From Aquimarina sp. U1-2 (GTDB lineage: Bacteria; Bacteroidota; Bacteroidia; Flavobacteriales; Flavobacteriaceae), in the NCBI RefSeq assembly GCF_017897595.1, contig NZ_JAGKIK010000010.1:1-64000 (forward strand): a stretch of 64,000 nucleotides of DNA. Reading direction: 5' to 3'. Shown here one piece after another: positions 17,101 to 27,600 of this stretch (position 1 is the first letter of the stretch; every line of letters starts with the position of its first letter). Under the pieces are notes generated by a model. It was not told where the DNA came from, made no database searches, and saw only the letters and a list, made by a program, of their open reading frames with translations. The position numbers and the translations under genes were made by a program.

Positions 17101-17174
17101 ACGACTTCGACAGAAGTTAAAGATATACAAAAATTACGGTAGCATAAAGTACATTATCTTCTAATTGTTGATTT

Positions 17175-17206
17175 TTGAAGAATTCAATTTACGTTGCTTA
17201 GTTTTG
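17175..17206 (+). promoter_or_regulatory. promoter of the crtD-cruF-crtY operon
   Basis: A TTG at 17175-17177 and TAGTTTTG at 17199-17206 are separated by 21 nt, fitting the Bacteroidota -33/-7 pattern. The ATG of the first gene lies 35 nt downstream. No other promoter is needed for the next two genes, which follow almost without gaps. Confidence 0.55.
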
Positions 17207-17240
17207 TTACGTAAAACTAGTTCAATACCAGAAGCACATC

Positions 17241-18722
17241 ATGCAAAGAAAAAAAGCCGTACTTATAGGATCTGGTATCGCCAGCATAGCTACTGCCATA
17301 CGATTACAAAATTTAAACATGGATGTTCATGTTTTTGAAAATAATGACTCGCCTGGGGGGAAACTAACAGAAATACACAAAAAAGGATATCGTTTTGATT
17401 GCGGTCCCTCTTTGTTTACCATGCCACAATTTGTAGAAGAACTATTCGCGATCTCTGGAAAATCTACTGAAGCTTATTTTCAATATATCAAAAAAGAAAA
17501 TGTTTGTACATATTTCTTTGAAGACGGTACTAGATTTACTGCTCATGCAGATCAAGAAAAGTTTGCCCGAAACGCTTCTCAGGTTTTCGATGTAGAAGCC
17601 TCAAAAATTTTAGAATATTTTAAAAAAAGTAAACGAAAATACGACCTTACCGCATCTTTGTTTTTAGAAAAGTCGTTACACAAAATAACCACATACTTTT
17701 CTTGGGATACTATCAAAGCGATACTAAGAGTACAGGCTTTAGATGTCAATAAATCATTAGATCAGGTGAATAATCAAGCCTACGCAGATCCAAAAATGGT
17801 ACAATTCTTTAACAGGTTTGCCACTTACAATGGCTCTTCGCCTTATCTTACTCCGGGGATTATGTCTATGATTCCTCATCTCGAACAATATTACGGTACG
17901 TATTTTCCGAAAGGCGGAATGTATAGCATTACCAAAAGCCTCTATCAATTAGCACTAGATTTGGGGGTTACTTTTCATTTTAATGCTAAGGTAGAGCAAA
18001 TCGTAGTGGCAAATAAAAGCGCAGTAGGAGTAAAGGTGGGCGAAAAAGACATTCCGGCAGATGTTATCATTTCAAATATGGATATTGTTCCTACGTACAA
18101 ACGACTTTTGCCAGATCAAAAAGCCCCGGTTAACGTACTACAACAGTCAAGATCCAGTTCTGCTCTTATCTTTTATTGGGGCATACAAAAGAAGTTTCCA
18201 GAACTGGATCTGCATAACATCTTTTTTTCTCAGGATTATAAAAAGGAATTTGACTGTATTTTTAATCAAAACACAGTGTATAGCGACCCTACAGTATATA
18301 TTAATATCACCTCAAAAAATGAAGAGAACGATGCGCCCAAAGGTTGTGAGAACTGGTTTGTAATGATTAATGTTCCTGGTAATAAAGGACAGGATTGGGA
18401 TCAAATCATTACTAGGTCACGAAATCAAATTTTCAAAAAATTATCCAGAATCCTGAAAACAAACATTCAAGATGTGGTTGAGACCGAAGAAATTCTAGAT
18501 CCCAGAACAATAGAAAGTAAAACGCAATCGTATCAGGGTTCGCTATATGGTGCTGCCAGTAATACGAAGTTTGCTGCTTTTTTAAGACATCCTAATTTTT
18601 CAAAAAGGATTAAAAATTTATATTTCTGCGGGGGCAGTGTGCATCCTGGAGGGGGGATTCCTTTATGTTTGTTGTCTGGTAAGATTGTATCAGAATTAAT
18701 TCAAAAAGATTATCATTTGTAA
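17241..18722 (+). CDS. crtD: carotenoid desaturase (CrtI/CrtD family, probably 1-hydroxycarotenoid 3,4-desaturase)
   Basis: The 493-residue FAD enzyme begins with a dinucleotide-binding motif (GSGIASIATAIRLQNL) and then DSPGGKLTEIHKKGYRFDCGPSLFTMP, diagnostic of phytoene-desaturase-like amine oxidases. The C-terminal motif YFCGGSVHPGGGIPLCLLSG binds FAD. The neighbouring CruF-type hydratase and CrtY cyclase suggest the CrtD role: 3,4-desaturation of the 1'-hydroxy end in saproxanthin/myxol-type carotenoids. A CrtI phytoene desaturase role cannot be excluded by motif reading. It is first in a three-gene operon, 4 bp before cruF. Confidence 0.8.
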   Translation: MQRKKAVLIGSGIASIATAIRLQNLNMDVHVFENNDSPGGKLTEIHKKGYRFDCGPSLFTMPQFVEELFAISGKSTEAYFQYIKKENVCTYFFEDGTRFTAHADQEKFARNASQVFDVEASKILEYFKKSKRKYDLTASLFLEKSLHKITTYFSWDTIKAILRVQALDVNKSLDQVNNQAYADPKMVQFFNRFATYNGSSPYLTPGIMSMIPHLEQYYGTYFPKGGMYSITKSLYQLALDLGVTFHFNAKVEQIVVANKSAVGVKVGEKDIPADVIISNMDIVPTYKRLLPDQKAPVNVLQQSRSSSALIFYWGIQKKFPELDLHNIFFSQDYKKEFDCIFNQNTVYSDPTVYINITSKNEENDAPKGCENWFVMINVPGNKGQDWDQIITRSRNQIFKKLSRILKTNIQDVVETEEILDPRTIESKTQSYQGSLYGAASNTKFAAFLRHPNFSKRIKNLYFCGGSVHPGGGIPLCLLSGKIVSELIQKDYHL

Positions 18723-18726
18723 GACT

Positions 18727-19353
18727 ATGGATAGCAGTAGAAAAAAATACATTTCGATATTCGTTGTTTGGTTATTTACTATTTCTGGCGTACTAGGGAT
18801 TTTAATGGGCTACAAACAGTGGTTCTTATCATTAACCTGGCTCAATTTACTTGTTTATTTTCTAATCATCCTCTGGAATGCGGATTTCAACAAAACCGTA
18901 CTCTTAGCGCTTTGCATCCCCTTTGGAATTGGAATGGTCACAGAGTTTCTAGGTGCGAATTACGGGTTAATTTTTGGAGCGTATGACTATGGTGAGAATC
19001 TGGGTCCCAAAGTTTTAGGGGTACCCTGGACTATTGGGCTCAATTGGGCCATTTTAACGTACTGCTCTGCAGGTATTGTAAAGAAATTACAAAGTAATTT
19101 ATGGATATCCTCGGTATTGGGATCGATATTGATGGTGTTTTTAGATCTTATTATCGAAGTTTCTGCGCCCAAATTTGATTTCTGGAAATTTGAAGAGGAA
19201 ATTGTACCCCTTCAAAACTATGTGGGTTGGTTTTTTGTGGCCTTATTGGCTCATGTATTGCTGCAGCGTAGCATAAAAGTATTTCATTTTACCGTTTCCC
19301 TGCATATTTTTATTGCTATATTGTTCTTTTTTAGCGTCTTTTTATTCGTGTGA
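18727..19353 (+). CDS. cruF: carotenoid 1',2'-hydratase (CruF family)
   Basis: The 208-residue protein has about seven transmembrane helices. The conserved block FLGANYGLIFGAYDYGENLGP is followed by VLGVPWTIGLNWA, a signature of the CruF/DUF422 carotenoid biosynthesis family. These enzymes add water to the psi end of lycopene- or gamma-carotene-type substrates. The gene follows crtD by 4 bp and its stop abuts the crtY start, so tight coupling is expected. Confidence 0.8.
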   Translation: MDSSRKKYISIFVVWLFTISGVLGILMGYKQWFLSLTWLNLLVYFLIILWNADFNKTVLLALCIPFGIGMVTEFLGANYGLIFGAYDYGENLGPKVLGVPWTIGLNWAILTYCSAGIVKKLQSNLWISSVLGSILMVFLDLIIEVSAPKFDFWKFEEEIVPLQNYVGWFFVALLAHVLLQRSIKVFHFTVSLHIFIAILFFFSVFLFV

Positions 19354-20496
19354 ATGCAAACATATGATTACATTATAACAGGTACAGGAGCAGCAGGCTT
19401 GATACTCATACATCAACTTATCTCAGATCCTCATTTTGATAAAAAACAGATCTTAATGATCGATAAAGAGATCAAAAACAGCAATGATCGTACATGGTGT
19501 TATTGGGAAAAAGGTGAAGGGAGTTGGGACGAAATTTTGATAAAAAAGTGGCATCACATTTATTTTGGTAGTGAATGGTTTAAAAAGAAGATAGATATTT
19601 TGCCTTATCAATATAAAATGCTTCGTAGCCAGGCATTTTACAGTTTTATCATCGATAAGGTGAAAAAAAGAGCCAATGTTACTATCGTTTTAGAAAATGT
19701 TCTTACAGTCAAAGATCAAGAAAGTAAAGTAGTGGTAACAACCGATCAAAACAAGTATCACGGCACCAAAGTTTTTAATAGCATTCCCTTTACTTCAGCG
19801 TATAAAGACCAACAAAAATACCCGGTTTTAAATCAGCATTTTATAGGTTGGTTTATTCAGACACCTCTACCTGTTTTTGATGATAGTATGGCTACTTTTA
19901 TGGATTTTGCCGTACCACAAAAAGGAAATACGAGATTCATGTATGTGCTCCCTTTTTCTAAAACCGAAGCATTGTTTGAATACACATTATTTTCAGAAAC
20001 CCTTTTAAAAGAAGAAGAGTACGAAAGTGAAATCGAAAATTACCTAAACGAAAAAGGAATTACAACCTATCAGATTACTGAAAAAGAAAAAGGATGTATC
20101 CCAATGACCTGCTACGAGTTTTCACAACATAATTCTAAAAATTTGATTCACATAGGGACCGCCGGCGGGTGGACCAAACCAAGTACCGGATTTACATTTA
20201 ATCTTACCTCAAAAAAAACACTACAACTCTCCGCTTTTCTTAAAAAAAATGATGACCTGTCTAAATTTGGCAAAAAAACCAAGTTTTGGTATTATGATTT
20301 ACTGTTTATCGATCTTTTGTATAAAAAGAATTACTTAGGCGCTTCATTATTTTCAAAATTATTTCAGCGAAACAAGACTTCGCAAATTTTAAAATTTTTA
20401 GATGAAGAAAGTAAAATATTAGAAGACGTTAGCATTATGGCAAGTTTACCACCGTTAAATTTCTTGCGCATGCTTTGGGCGAGAATGCTGAAATAA
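19354..20496 (+). CDS. crtY: lycopene cyclase (CrtY family)
   Basis: The 380-residue protein has an N-terminal FAD/NAD-binding motif, IITGTGAAGLILIHQLI, and then DRTWCYWEKGEG, typical of CrtY/CrtL lycopene cyclases. A later FTLFSETLL-like region and TAGGWTKPSTGFTF correspond to the FAD-contacting C-terminal motif. The enzyme forms the beta-ionone ring. Together with crtD and cruF it would give one cyclised and one hydroxylated end. The ATG follows directly on the cruF stop. Confidence 0.88.
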   Translation: MQTYDYIITGTGAAGLILIHQLISDPHFDKKQILMIDKEIKNSNDRTWCYWEKGEGSWDEILIKKWHHIYFGSEWFKKKIDILPYQYKMLRSQAFYSFIIDKVKKRANVTIVLENVLTVKDQESKVVVTTDQNKYHGTKVFNSIPFTSAYKDQQKYPVLNQHFIGWFIQTPLPVFDDSMATFMDFAVPQKGNTRFMYVLPFSKTEALFEYTLFSETLLKEEEYESEIENYLNEKGITTYQITEKEKGCIPMTCYEFSQHNSKNLIHIGTAGGWTKPSTGFTFNLTSKKTLQLSAFLKKNDDLSKFGKKTKFWYYDLLFIDLLYKKNYLGASLFSKLFQRNKTSQILKFLDEESKILEDVSIMASLPPLNFLRMLWARMLK

Positions 20497-20580
20497 ATAA
20501 CTCGATATACCACCAAATTAAATTACAATAACAGCATAGATGTACATAAAAGGCAGTTTTATGATAGATTAGATAGTGTA

Positions 20581-21315
20581 TCAGCTCATACCACGCTCTT
20601 TTTTAATCTGATCATATGCTTTTTGAACTTCCTGAAATTTTTCTTTCGCTCCTTTTCTATATACCTCGTCCATATGCTGTAGTTTATCAGGGTGATATTT
20701 TTTTGCCATGATTCTAAATGCTTTTTTTACTTCGGCATCGCTTGCGGTTTTTTCTATTTCCAGGATTTTGTAGGCATGATCTCCTGTTTTGAAAAACATG
20801 GCCTTTATACTTTCAAAATCTCTAAAATTGATGCGCAAAAATTTTGCAATATTTTGAATTTCATTTGCCTCTGCGGTACTTACAGTGCCGTCTGCATTAG
20901 CAATTCCGAACAGAAAATGAAGAATTTGAAGTCGAGAAGGATAGCGGGTATGTTGATTGATGTAGGCACAAATTCGATGTGCAGAAACATCCCGGTTTTT
21001 AATAATTTCGTTAAATGTTCTAAACGTGGCATTGGCGCGTTCTTTACCATACGCACTCACAAAATAGCTACGTACATAATCAAGTTCGGTTTGATTTACT
21101 TTGCCATCTGCCTTGATTACGATAGAGGATAACGAAAGTAAATTGAGCTCAAAATCGGCCGGAGTAACCTGCTTACTTTCAGAAAAAACAGATGAAAAAC
21201 CACCCCTGGTTTTAATTGTCGATGAGTCGAGAAGACTTCCTATTATAAAACCAAGCACACCACCCGGAAGCCTAAAAAATACATATCCTAATATCGCAGC
21301 AAACCACTTAATCAT
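20581..21315 (-). CDS. DjlA-like co-chaperone: TerB domain plus C-terminal J-domain
   Basis: The 244-residue protein begins with a short hydrophobic segment rich in Gly (AILGYVFFRLPGGVLGFIIG), as in the DjlA membrane anchor. A TerB-like helical domain follows (about 50-165, with NADGTVSTAEANEI). The J-domain (about 178-240) has the HPD motif in KKYHPDKLQ. DjlA-type proteins recruit DnaK at the inner membrane. Monocistronic. Confidence 0.88.
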   Translation of the reverse strand: MIKWFAAILGYVFFRLPGGVLGFIIGSLLDSSTIKTRGGFSSVFSESKQVTPADFELNLLSLSSIVIKADGKVNQTELDYVRSYFVSAYGKERANATFRTFNEIIKNRDVSAHRICAYINQHTRYPSRLQILHFLFGIANADGTVSTAEANEIQNIAKFLRINFRDFESIKAMFFKTGDHAYKILEIEKTASDAEVKKAFRIMAKKYHPDKLQHMDEVYRKGAKEKFQEVQKAYDQIKKERGMS

Positions 21316-21484
21316 TCAAATCCTTTTTTCGAGGGTAAAGATACTTTAAAAAATACGAGTAAGAAATACAGTTTAGGTATTCGATAAGATGGTTCTTATT
21401 TTTGTTACCCAAATAAATCATAATTTTAGTTAAATAATGGCATGAGGATCAGAATGGAGTATTCTAGAACTGCTACTTAATTTG

Positions 21485-21492
21485 TATCTTTG
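21485..21492 (+). promoter_or_regulatory. -7 box upstream of bacilliredoxin (TATCTTTG)
   Basis: TATCTTTG fits TAnnTTTG and lies 32 nt before the ATG. No clear TTG is seen at the -33 position. Confidence 0.45.
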
Positions 21493-21524
21493 CAGTCAAA
21501 ATTTAAACAAAAAATAGGTAAGAT

Positions 21525-21935
21525 ATGTATCCAGCAGATTTAGTTAAACCAATGCGTGAAGATTTGACCAACATCGGTTTCCAAGAATTACATACAGCCC
21601 AAGCTGTAGAAGAGGCTATGACAAAAGAAGGAACTACATTGGTCGTTGTAAATTCGGTATGTGGTTGTGCCGCTGCAAATGCCCGTCCGGGAGCGAGAGT
21701 TTCATTAGACAATGATAAAACACCTGATCATTTAATTACTGTTTTTGCAGGAGTGGATCGAGAGGCAACCGATAAAGCGAGAGGCTATATGATTCCTTTT
21801 CCACCTTCATCACCATCTATGGCACTTTTTAAAAATGGCGAACTGGTTCATATGCTGGAGCGACATCACATCGAGGGTCGACCTGCAGAAATGATCGCAG
21901 AAAACCTCAAAGATGCGTATAACGAACACTGCTAA
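21525..21935 (+). CDS. bacilliredoxin (BrxA/BrxB, YphP/YqiW family)
   Basis: The 136-residue protein has the family's CGC redox motif in VVNSVCGCAAANARPG (Cys46, Cys48) and the conserved MYPADLVKPMREDL start. Bacilliredoxins reverse mixed disulfides between proteins and low-molecular-weight thiols, and the fold is thioredoxin-like. The gene ends before a strong terminator at 22000-22053, so it is probably a single transcription unit. Confidence 0.92.
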   Translation: MYPADLVKPMREDLTNIGFQELHTAQAVEEAMTKEGTTLVVVNSVCGCAAANARPGARVSLDNDKTPDHLITVFAGVDREATDKARGYMIPFPPSSPSMALFKNGELVHMLERHHIEGRPAEMIAENLKDAYNEHC

Positions 21936-21999
21936 AAGCAATTTGTTCGCTTTTTGGGCATTCTTTTAAAAAAGTCGTATTAAATTAAAAGTAATATAT

Positions 22000-22053
22000 A
22001 CGAAGTTTAAGTAAAACCGTTTCAGTACACTAACGATTTTACTTAAACTTCGT
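22000..22053. terminator. long stem-loop terminator after bacilliredoxin
   Basis: ACGAAGTTTAAGTAAAA (22000-22016) pairs with TTTTACTTAAACTTCGT (22037-22053), a 17-bp perfect stem with a 20-nt loop. The next gene in the same direction starts at 22085, so the structure separates two units. Confidence 0.75.
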
Positions 22054-22084
22054 GTTTTACGCCAAATGTATTTGAATAAAAGAA

Positions 22085-22825
22085 ATGGAGAGATTTAAAA
22101 AGATGATCAGTTATCCTCTTTCTATAGTTTTCTATATGTGTTTTGGGTTAACATTAGTCATTTTTCATCCTTTGCAATGGTTGGGTAAAAATATTGGAGG
22201 CGCTTCTATACATAGGGGAGTAGTAAATATCATGAATCTGTTCTTATTACGATGTTTACACCTTCTAGGGGCTTCGATTAGTTTTAAAAACAACCATAAG
22301 CTACCTATTAACCGACCGTTAATTATTGTTTCTAATCATCAAAGTATGTTTGATATTCCTTTACTATCATGGTACTTACGTAAAAATAAACCAAAATTTA
22401 TCTCTAAAATAGAATTAGGTAAAGGGATACCAAGTATCTCATACAACCTTAAACATGGGGATAACGTTTTAATTGATCGAAAGAATCCTAAGCAATCCAT
22501 TCCTGCATTAGCAACATTTGCGAAGTTCATTGCTGAACATAATTTTTCTGCAGTCATTTTCCCCGAGGGAACCAGAAGCCGGGATGGAAAATTAAAACCT
22601 TTTGCACCCACAGGTCTGAAAATTTTATTGAAAAAAGCTCCTGATGCCCTTATTGTACCCGTAGCAATTACTAATAGTTGGAAATTTTTACGATACGGAA
22701 ATTTTCCAATGGGTCTTGGCGTACATTTGAAACTCGAAGTACAAGAACCGCTAATAAATGATAAAGAACCTGAAATATTACTCGAAAAGATAGAAGAAAG
22801 GATTACTTTAGCAATAAAAACGTAA
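22085..22825 (+). CDS. plsC: 1-acylglycerol-3-phosphate O-acyltransferase (PlsC family)
   Basis: The 246-residue protein has an N-terminal hydrophobic anchor and the acyltransferase motifs NHQSMFD (His85, Asp90) and FPEGTRSRDGKL. It makes phosphatidic acid from lysophosphatidic acid at the inner membrane. It is followed 12 bp later by an acyl-ACP desaturase, a sensible lipid-synthesis pairing, and then by an HD hydrolase. Confidence 0.92.
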   Translation: MERFKKMISYPLSIVFYMCFGLTLVIFHPLQWLGKNIGGASIHRGVVNIMNLFLLRCLHLLGASISFKNNHKLPINRPLIIVSNHQSMFDIPLLSWYLRKNKPKFISKIELGKGIPSISYNLKHGDNVLIDRKNPKQSIPALATFAKFIAEHNFSAVIFPEGTRSRDGKLKPFAPTGLKILLKKAPDALIVPVAITNSWKFLRYGNFPMGLGVHLKLEVQEPLINDKEPEILLEKIEERITLAIKT

Positions 22826-22837
22826 CACAATCTCATT

Positions 22838-23839
22838 ATGGCCTTAGATAATATACGATTAGAAGTAATGCAGTTGCTCGAGAAGAAAGTAGATTCTTTT
22901 ATCGATAAATTCTTAATCCCTATTGACACGGTATGGCAACCAACAGATTTTTTGCCAGACTCTCAAAACGAAGATATTTTTTATGAAGAAGTAAAAGAGT
23001 TGAGAGCATTAGCAAAAGAATTACCATATGATTTTTGGGTTGTTTTGGTAGGAGATACTATTACTGAAGAAGCACTACCAACTTATGAATCCTGGCTGAT
23101 GGATGTTGAAGGGATTAATCAACATGATGGGGGAAAAGATAATGGATGGGCAAAGTGGGTGCGGTATTGGACTAGCGAAGAGAATCGACATGGGGATACG
23201 CTAAATAAATATCTGTATTTATCGGGTCGAGTTAATATGATTGAAGTAGAACGTACTACACAACACTTGATTAATGATGGTTTTGATATAGGAACCGATA
23301 GAGATCCTTATAAAAACTTTGTATATACAAGCTTTCAAGAATTGGCGACCAATGTCTCACATAGTCGGGTAGCCAAATTGGCAAAAGAGTATTCTAACAA
23401 ATCCTTGGCCAAAATGTGTAGAATTATAGCAGGAGACGAGATGCGACATTTTAATGCCTACAGCGAGTTTGTTAAGCATATATTTGAAGTAGACCCAAGC
23501 CAGATGATGATTGCATTTAGCGATATGATGAAACATAAAATCGTTATGCCTGCTCACTTTTTGAGAGAATCTGGGGATGCCATAGGTACAGCTTTTGAAG
23601 AGTTTTCGAATGCCGCCCAACGCTTAGGGGTCTATACTTCGCAAGATTACATCGATATTATGCAACGCCTAATTAATAAATGGGAGATTGATAAACTCGT
23701 AGATCTTACAGATGAAGCTGAAAAAGCTCGTGATTTTGTGATGAAATTACCCGCCAGAATGCAGCGAATTAGTGAACGATTAGTGATTCCTGAAGAAGTC
23801 TTTAAGTTTAAGTGGGTAGAGCCAGCATTGACAAAATAG
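22838..23839 (+). CDS. acyl-ACP desaturase (ferritin-like di-iron)
   Basis: The 333-residue soluble desaturase carries the two di-iron motifs EENRHG (115-119 region, His118) and DEMRH (200-204). Further family features are the YTSFQELAT helix and the C-terminal LPARMQRISER. The enzyme introduces a double bond into acyl-ACP. It lies between plsC and an HD hydrolase with short gaps (12 and 9 bp), forming a likely operon. Confidence 0.92.
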   Translation: MALDNIRLEVMQLLEKKVDSFIDKFLIPIDTVWQPTDFLPDSQNEDIFYEEVKELRALAKELPYDFWVVLVGDTITEEALPTYESWLMDVEGINQHDGGKDNGWAKWVRYWTSEENRHGDTLNKYLYLSGRVNMIEVERTTQHLINDGFDIGTDRDPYKNFVYTSFQELATNVSHSRVAKLAKEYSNKSLAKMCRIIAGDEMRHFNAYSEFVKHIFEVDPSQMMIAFSDMMKHKIVMPAHFLRESGDAIGTAFEEFSNAAQRLGVYTSQDYIDIMQRLINKWEIDKLVDLTDEAEKARDFVMKLPARMQRISERLVIPEEVFKFKWVEPALTK

Positions 23840-23848
23840 TTGAAGATC

Positions 23849-24511
23849 ATGCAGCCTTCAGCGATTGTTGATAAAACCATAGCTTTTGTTCGAGATACCT
23901 TACACGGTGCAGAAGGTGGTCATGATTGGTTTCACACACAACGAGTATTAAAAAATGCTATACTCATTGCAAAAGATGAACAAGTTGATCCTTTAGTAAT
24001 CGCTTTAGGAGCGCTACTTCATGATATAGCAGATTCCAAATTTCATGATGGGGATGAAACCATAGGTCCCAGACTCGCAAGAGAATTCCTGGAGCAGTTT
24101 GATATCGAAAAAGAATGTATAGATCATGTAATTCTTATCATATCACATATTTCATTTAAAGGAGGTAACGAACAACAGCAATTTCGTTCAAAAGAATTAG
24201 ACGTTATTCAGGATGCTGATCGTCTAGACGCCATCGGAGCTATAGGTATTGCAAGATGTTTTAATTATGGAGGTTTCAAAAACAGAGCTATCTACGATCC
24301 TGATATTTCACCGAACCTCAATATGACCAAAGAAGCATATAAAAATTCTACCGCACCAACAATTAATCATTTTTATGAAAAGCTATTGTTGTTAAAAGAT
24401 CGCATGAATACCAAAACAGGTAAAAAAATCGCACAACAAAGACATGAATTCATGAAAACATTTCTTGACCAATTTTATAAAGAATGGAATGGTGAGGAAA
24501 CTTTTGGATAA
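23849..24511 (+). CDS. HD-domain phosphohydrolase (YpgQ-like)
   Basis: From the ATG at 23849 the product is 220 residues; an in-frame TTG at 23840 abuts the desaturase stop and is less likely. Metal ligands of the HD family are visible: GHDWFHTQRV (His29), ALLHDIADSKF (His58-Asp59) and DADRLDAIGAIG. YpgQ-type enzymes hydrolyse nucleotides or related small phosphates, but the substrate is not evident here. Confidence 0.85.
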   Translation: MQPSAIVDKTIAFVRDTLHGAEGGHDWFHTQRVLKNAILIAKDEQVDPLVIALGALLHDIADSKFHDGDETIGPRLAREFLEQFDIEKECIDHVILIISHISFKGGNEQQQFRSKELDVIQDADRLDAIGAIGIARCFNYGGFKNRAIYDPDISPNLNMTKEAYKNSTAPTINHFYEKLLLLKDRMNTKTGKKIAQQRHEFMKTFLDQFYKEWNGEETFG

Positions 24512-24531
24512 CCATAGGTAATTCAAAACTA

Positions 24532-24567
24532 AGCAGCGTCGAAAACCACTCTGTTTTCGACGCTGCT
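24532..24567. terminator. bidirectional stem-loop terminator
   Basis: AGCAGCGTCGAAAAC (24532-24546) pairs perfectly with GTTTTCGACGCTGCT (24553-24567), with a 6-nt loop. It separates the convergent plsC-desaturase-HD operon and the large secreted protein. Confidence 0.8.
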
Positions 24568-24625
24568 ACCCACACTTTTTGCTATTTTTGAGCGCTGCTA
24601 TACGCTTCAAACTATAGATTTGGTA

Positions 24626-27600
24626 TTATTTAAATACTTTGATATTTTTTTCATTTCCGTCTTGTAGTATACGCAAAATATAGAATCCTTTTGGTAATCT
24701 ATTCGTGTCGATGCTAATTTCATTTCCATTCACTACTGGCTTGATTCGTTGAGAAATACCATTTATGCCAATCAGTTGAATAGAACGAGCCGTTTTTTTA
24801 GAGGTAACTCCTTTGATAGTAAGTTCATCACCAAACGGAATAGGAAATACTTTTATACCCTCAAAATCGGTAAGGTCTACAGCTGGCGGAGTAGGAGCAC
24901 TTTCAGTATCCTTAGTTGCAAGCCTAGCTTCATCCTGTGCAGGTGTATATCTAACGGTGAACTCTGCGACAGAAGCCCATCGTTTTCCATCTACTTCAGA
25001 AAGCGCTCTAAAATATAAATACTGCCCTGTAAATTTTTCAAAATCTACAGTTTGTTTCAAGTTGGATTTCTGAAAAGTACCTGTAGATAATTGTTTCCAA
25101 TTGTTACCCGTCCAGCCAAATAAAATATAATCCTTAACCATACCAGTAGTTCCTGTTTGTCTTCCTTGATATGAAAAGCCTACTAAGTCTCTTTGTTGAC
25201 CAAGATTGATGGCAATAAAGTGAGGATGAGAAGTCTCGTCGTCATACCAGTTAGAGTGCCAATAGGTATTGGGGTCGCCATCTACTGCTTTTTCTTTGGA
25301 TTGATCAGCATTTTTGGTTTCTTCACTATTCGTATTATATACAATACAACCTTCGCAATTGTCTATGATATTAGGCGGATTTACGACATCTCCTATAACT
25401 ACTCGGGTCGTATTGGAAAAACCAGAATAAGTGTCGGCGTCATAGGCTCTAACTCGATAAGTATACGTTCCATTTACTAAATTTTTATCGGTATAAGTTT
25501 GTATTCCTGTTGTTACATAACCAATTCTTTCAAAAGCGCCTCCGTTACTTCTTTGAATCGTGAAGCCATCCTCGTTAGAAGAGTTGTCTTTCCAAGTTAA
25601 GGTAATGTCTTTACCTCTTACTTGTGAGAGTAAGTCACTCGGTGAATCAAGTCCTGCACCTGTATCGTCGTACAGATCAGATTCCCAAATACCACGACCA
25701 TAAGTCGCAACTCGAATTTTTCTAGAAGGATAGTGAATCTCTAAATCTGTAGTTTGCACACCTGGTAGATTCGTAGAAAATGGCACCCACGAACTAAGAT
25801 CATCATTTATATAATATACACCCGACTGCATTCCCAAATACAAACCATTTTTTTGAGTGTCATCAAACACCAGACATTGCGCCGCGATATTAGGGAGATT
25901 CCCTCTGATGTTTGTCCAGGTATCCCCTGCATTGGTTGATAAATATACTCTAGAACCTGTGGTAGCGATTGCTACACGTTGCGGATCGTTTGGGTCTACG
26001 GTAATGAAATTTACGTCTCCTCTAAAATTACTAACTTCAGTCCATAACGGATTTGAACTTCGACCGTTTTTGGTTCTCCATAATCTTCCTTTTCGAGCGA
26101 TATAGATATAATTGTTATTTGAAGCAGCAATAGCCATTTCATTTAAATTACCACCAATAGTAATAGTAGAAGTTATATTTCGCCAGCTACCGCTACTTCC
26201 TCCATTATTACTTCTGTAGAGATTTTGATAGCCTACGTAAATCGTTTTGTTATCTATGGGGTCCATCATAAACGGGGTTACCCATTCTCCGCTAAAATTT
26301 CCGGGTTTACTGATGTTTCCGATACTATTTCCAGCATCTGTACTTTTGTAAAGTGATCCAAACTGAGTGGTTCCATATACGATATTACTATTTTTATGAT
26401 CTATAAAACACTCCATTCCGTCTGCGCCTAGCCATTCTCTAAATTGTCGGTTAGCCCCACGCATGATATTGGTACCATTATCTTGGGCACCCCCTATAAT
26501 CATATTAGCATCGGTGGCCGCACCTCCGATTCGATAATATTGTCGCACTGCAAGTCCGCGTTGCGTTAGATCAGTAACATTATTTCCACGATCTCTGCTT
26601 CTAAAAATACCTCCATCGGTACCCAAATAAAGTGCTCCGTTGACGTATTGAATTACTTCAATATCAGCGTGAACATAAGATCTATCATTAGGTTGGTTCC
26701 AAGCAGCAAGCGTCGTAAAATTGGCTCCTCCGTCTACAGATCTGGAATAATTCATACCTCCAACATGAACTTCGTTCGCATTTGTATTAGATACAGCAAT
26801 GGCCATGTCTCGCGAAGCCTGGGTAAAATAGACTTCGTTGTTAGAAACTGTCGTATATGAAGCGCGTATACTGAAGTTGGATCCACCGTCTAACGATCTA
26901 TACAAGTATCCAAAACTACTACCTCTTTTTTGAACTAAGTACACGACATTTGGATCTGCGGGAGTAACTGCCATTTTCATACGTTCTGTTGCAGCTATCC
27001 CTCTGGTAATACGACTAAAGGAAGATCCACTATTGGTAGAGCGATAAAAAGAATTTCCACAGGCATATACCACATTTGTATTGCCCGGTTTAAATTCGAC
27101 ATCCTCGGCACGAGCATTAAGGACTCTGGTAAAACTACTTCCTGCGTTGGTACTTCTATATAAAGCTCTGGTTGTTCCTATAAATAGTACATTGCTATCA
27201 GGATGTATAAGAATTCTTCTTGGTGTACCGTTAACCCTATAAATTTCGCTCCAGGAATTACCACCATTAGTAGATTTCATGATCTGACCGGCAGCGTTTC
27301 CTAAGTAGACAAGATTGTTATTATTTGGATCAATGGCTATTGCCCAGATTGACATATTGGTCATTTGATCTCCCAAGGGCTTCCAGCTCTGCCCGGCATC
27401 ATCAGATTTCCAGATTCCTCCTCCGGGAGATCCGGCAAATATAATTTGTTGATCTTTTGGCTCTACAGCAATTGCAGTTATTCTTCCTAATCCGGGATTC
27501 CAGCTTCTGGTTCGTGTCCAGTTAAATGGTCCTAACTCAGTCCAACCGCTGCTTTGTTGTATATTTTTCGTTGTAAGGTCTTTGCTATTCTTAATCGATT

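Noticed and set aside
22339-22929. 196-residue open frame antisense to plsC and the desaturase
   Set aside because: It lies fully opposite well-conserved genes, is Ser/Ile/Lys-rich without domains, and crosses the gene boundary.
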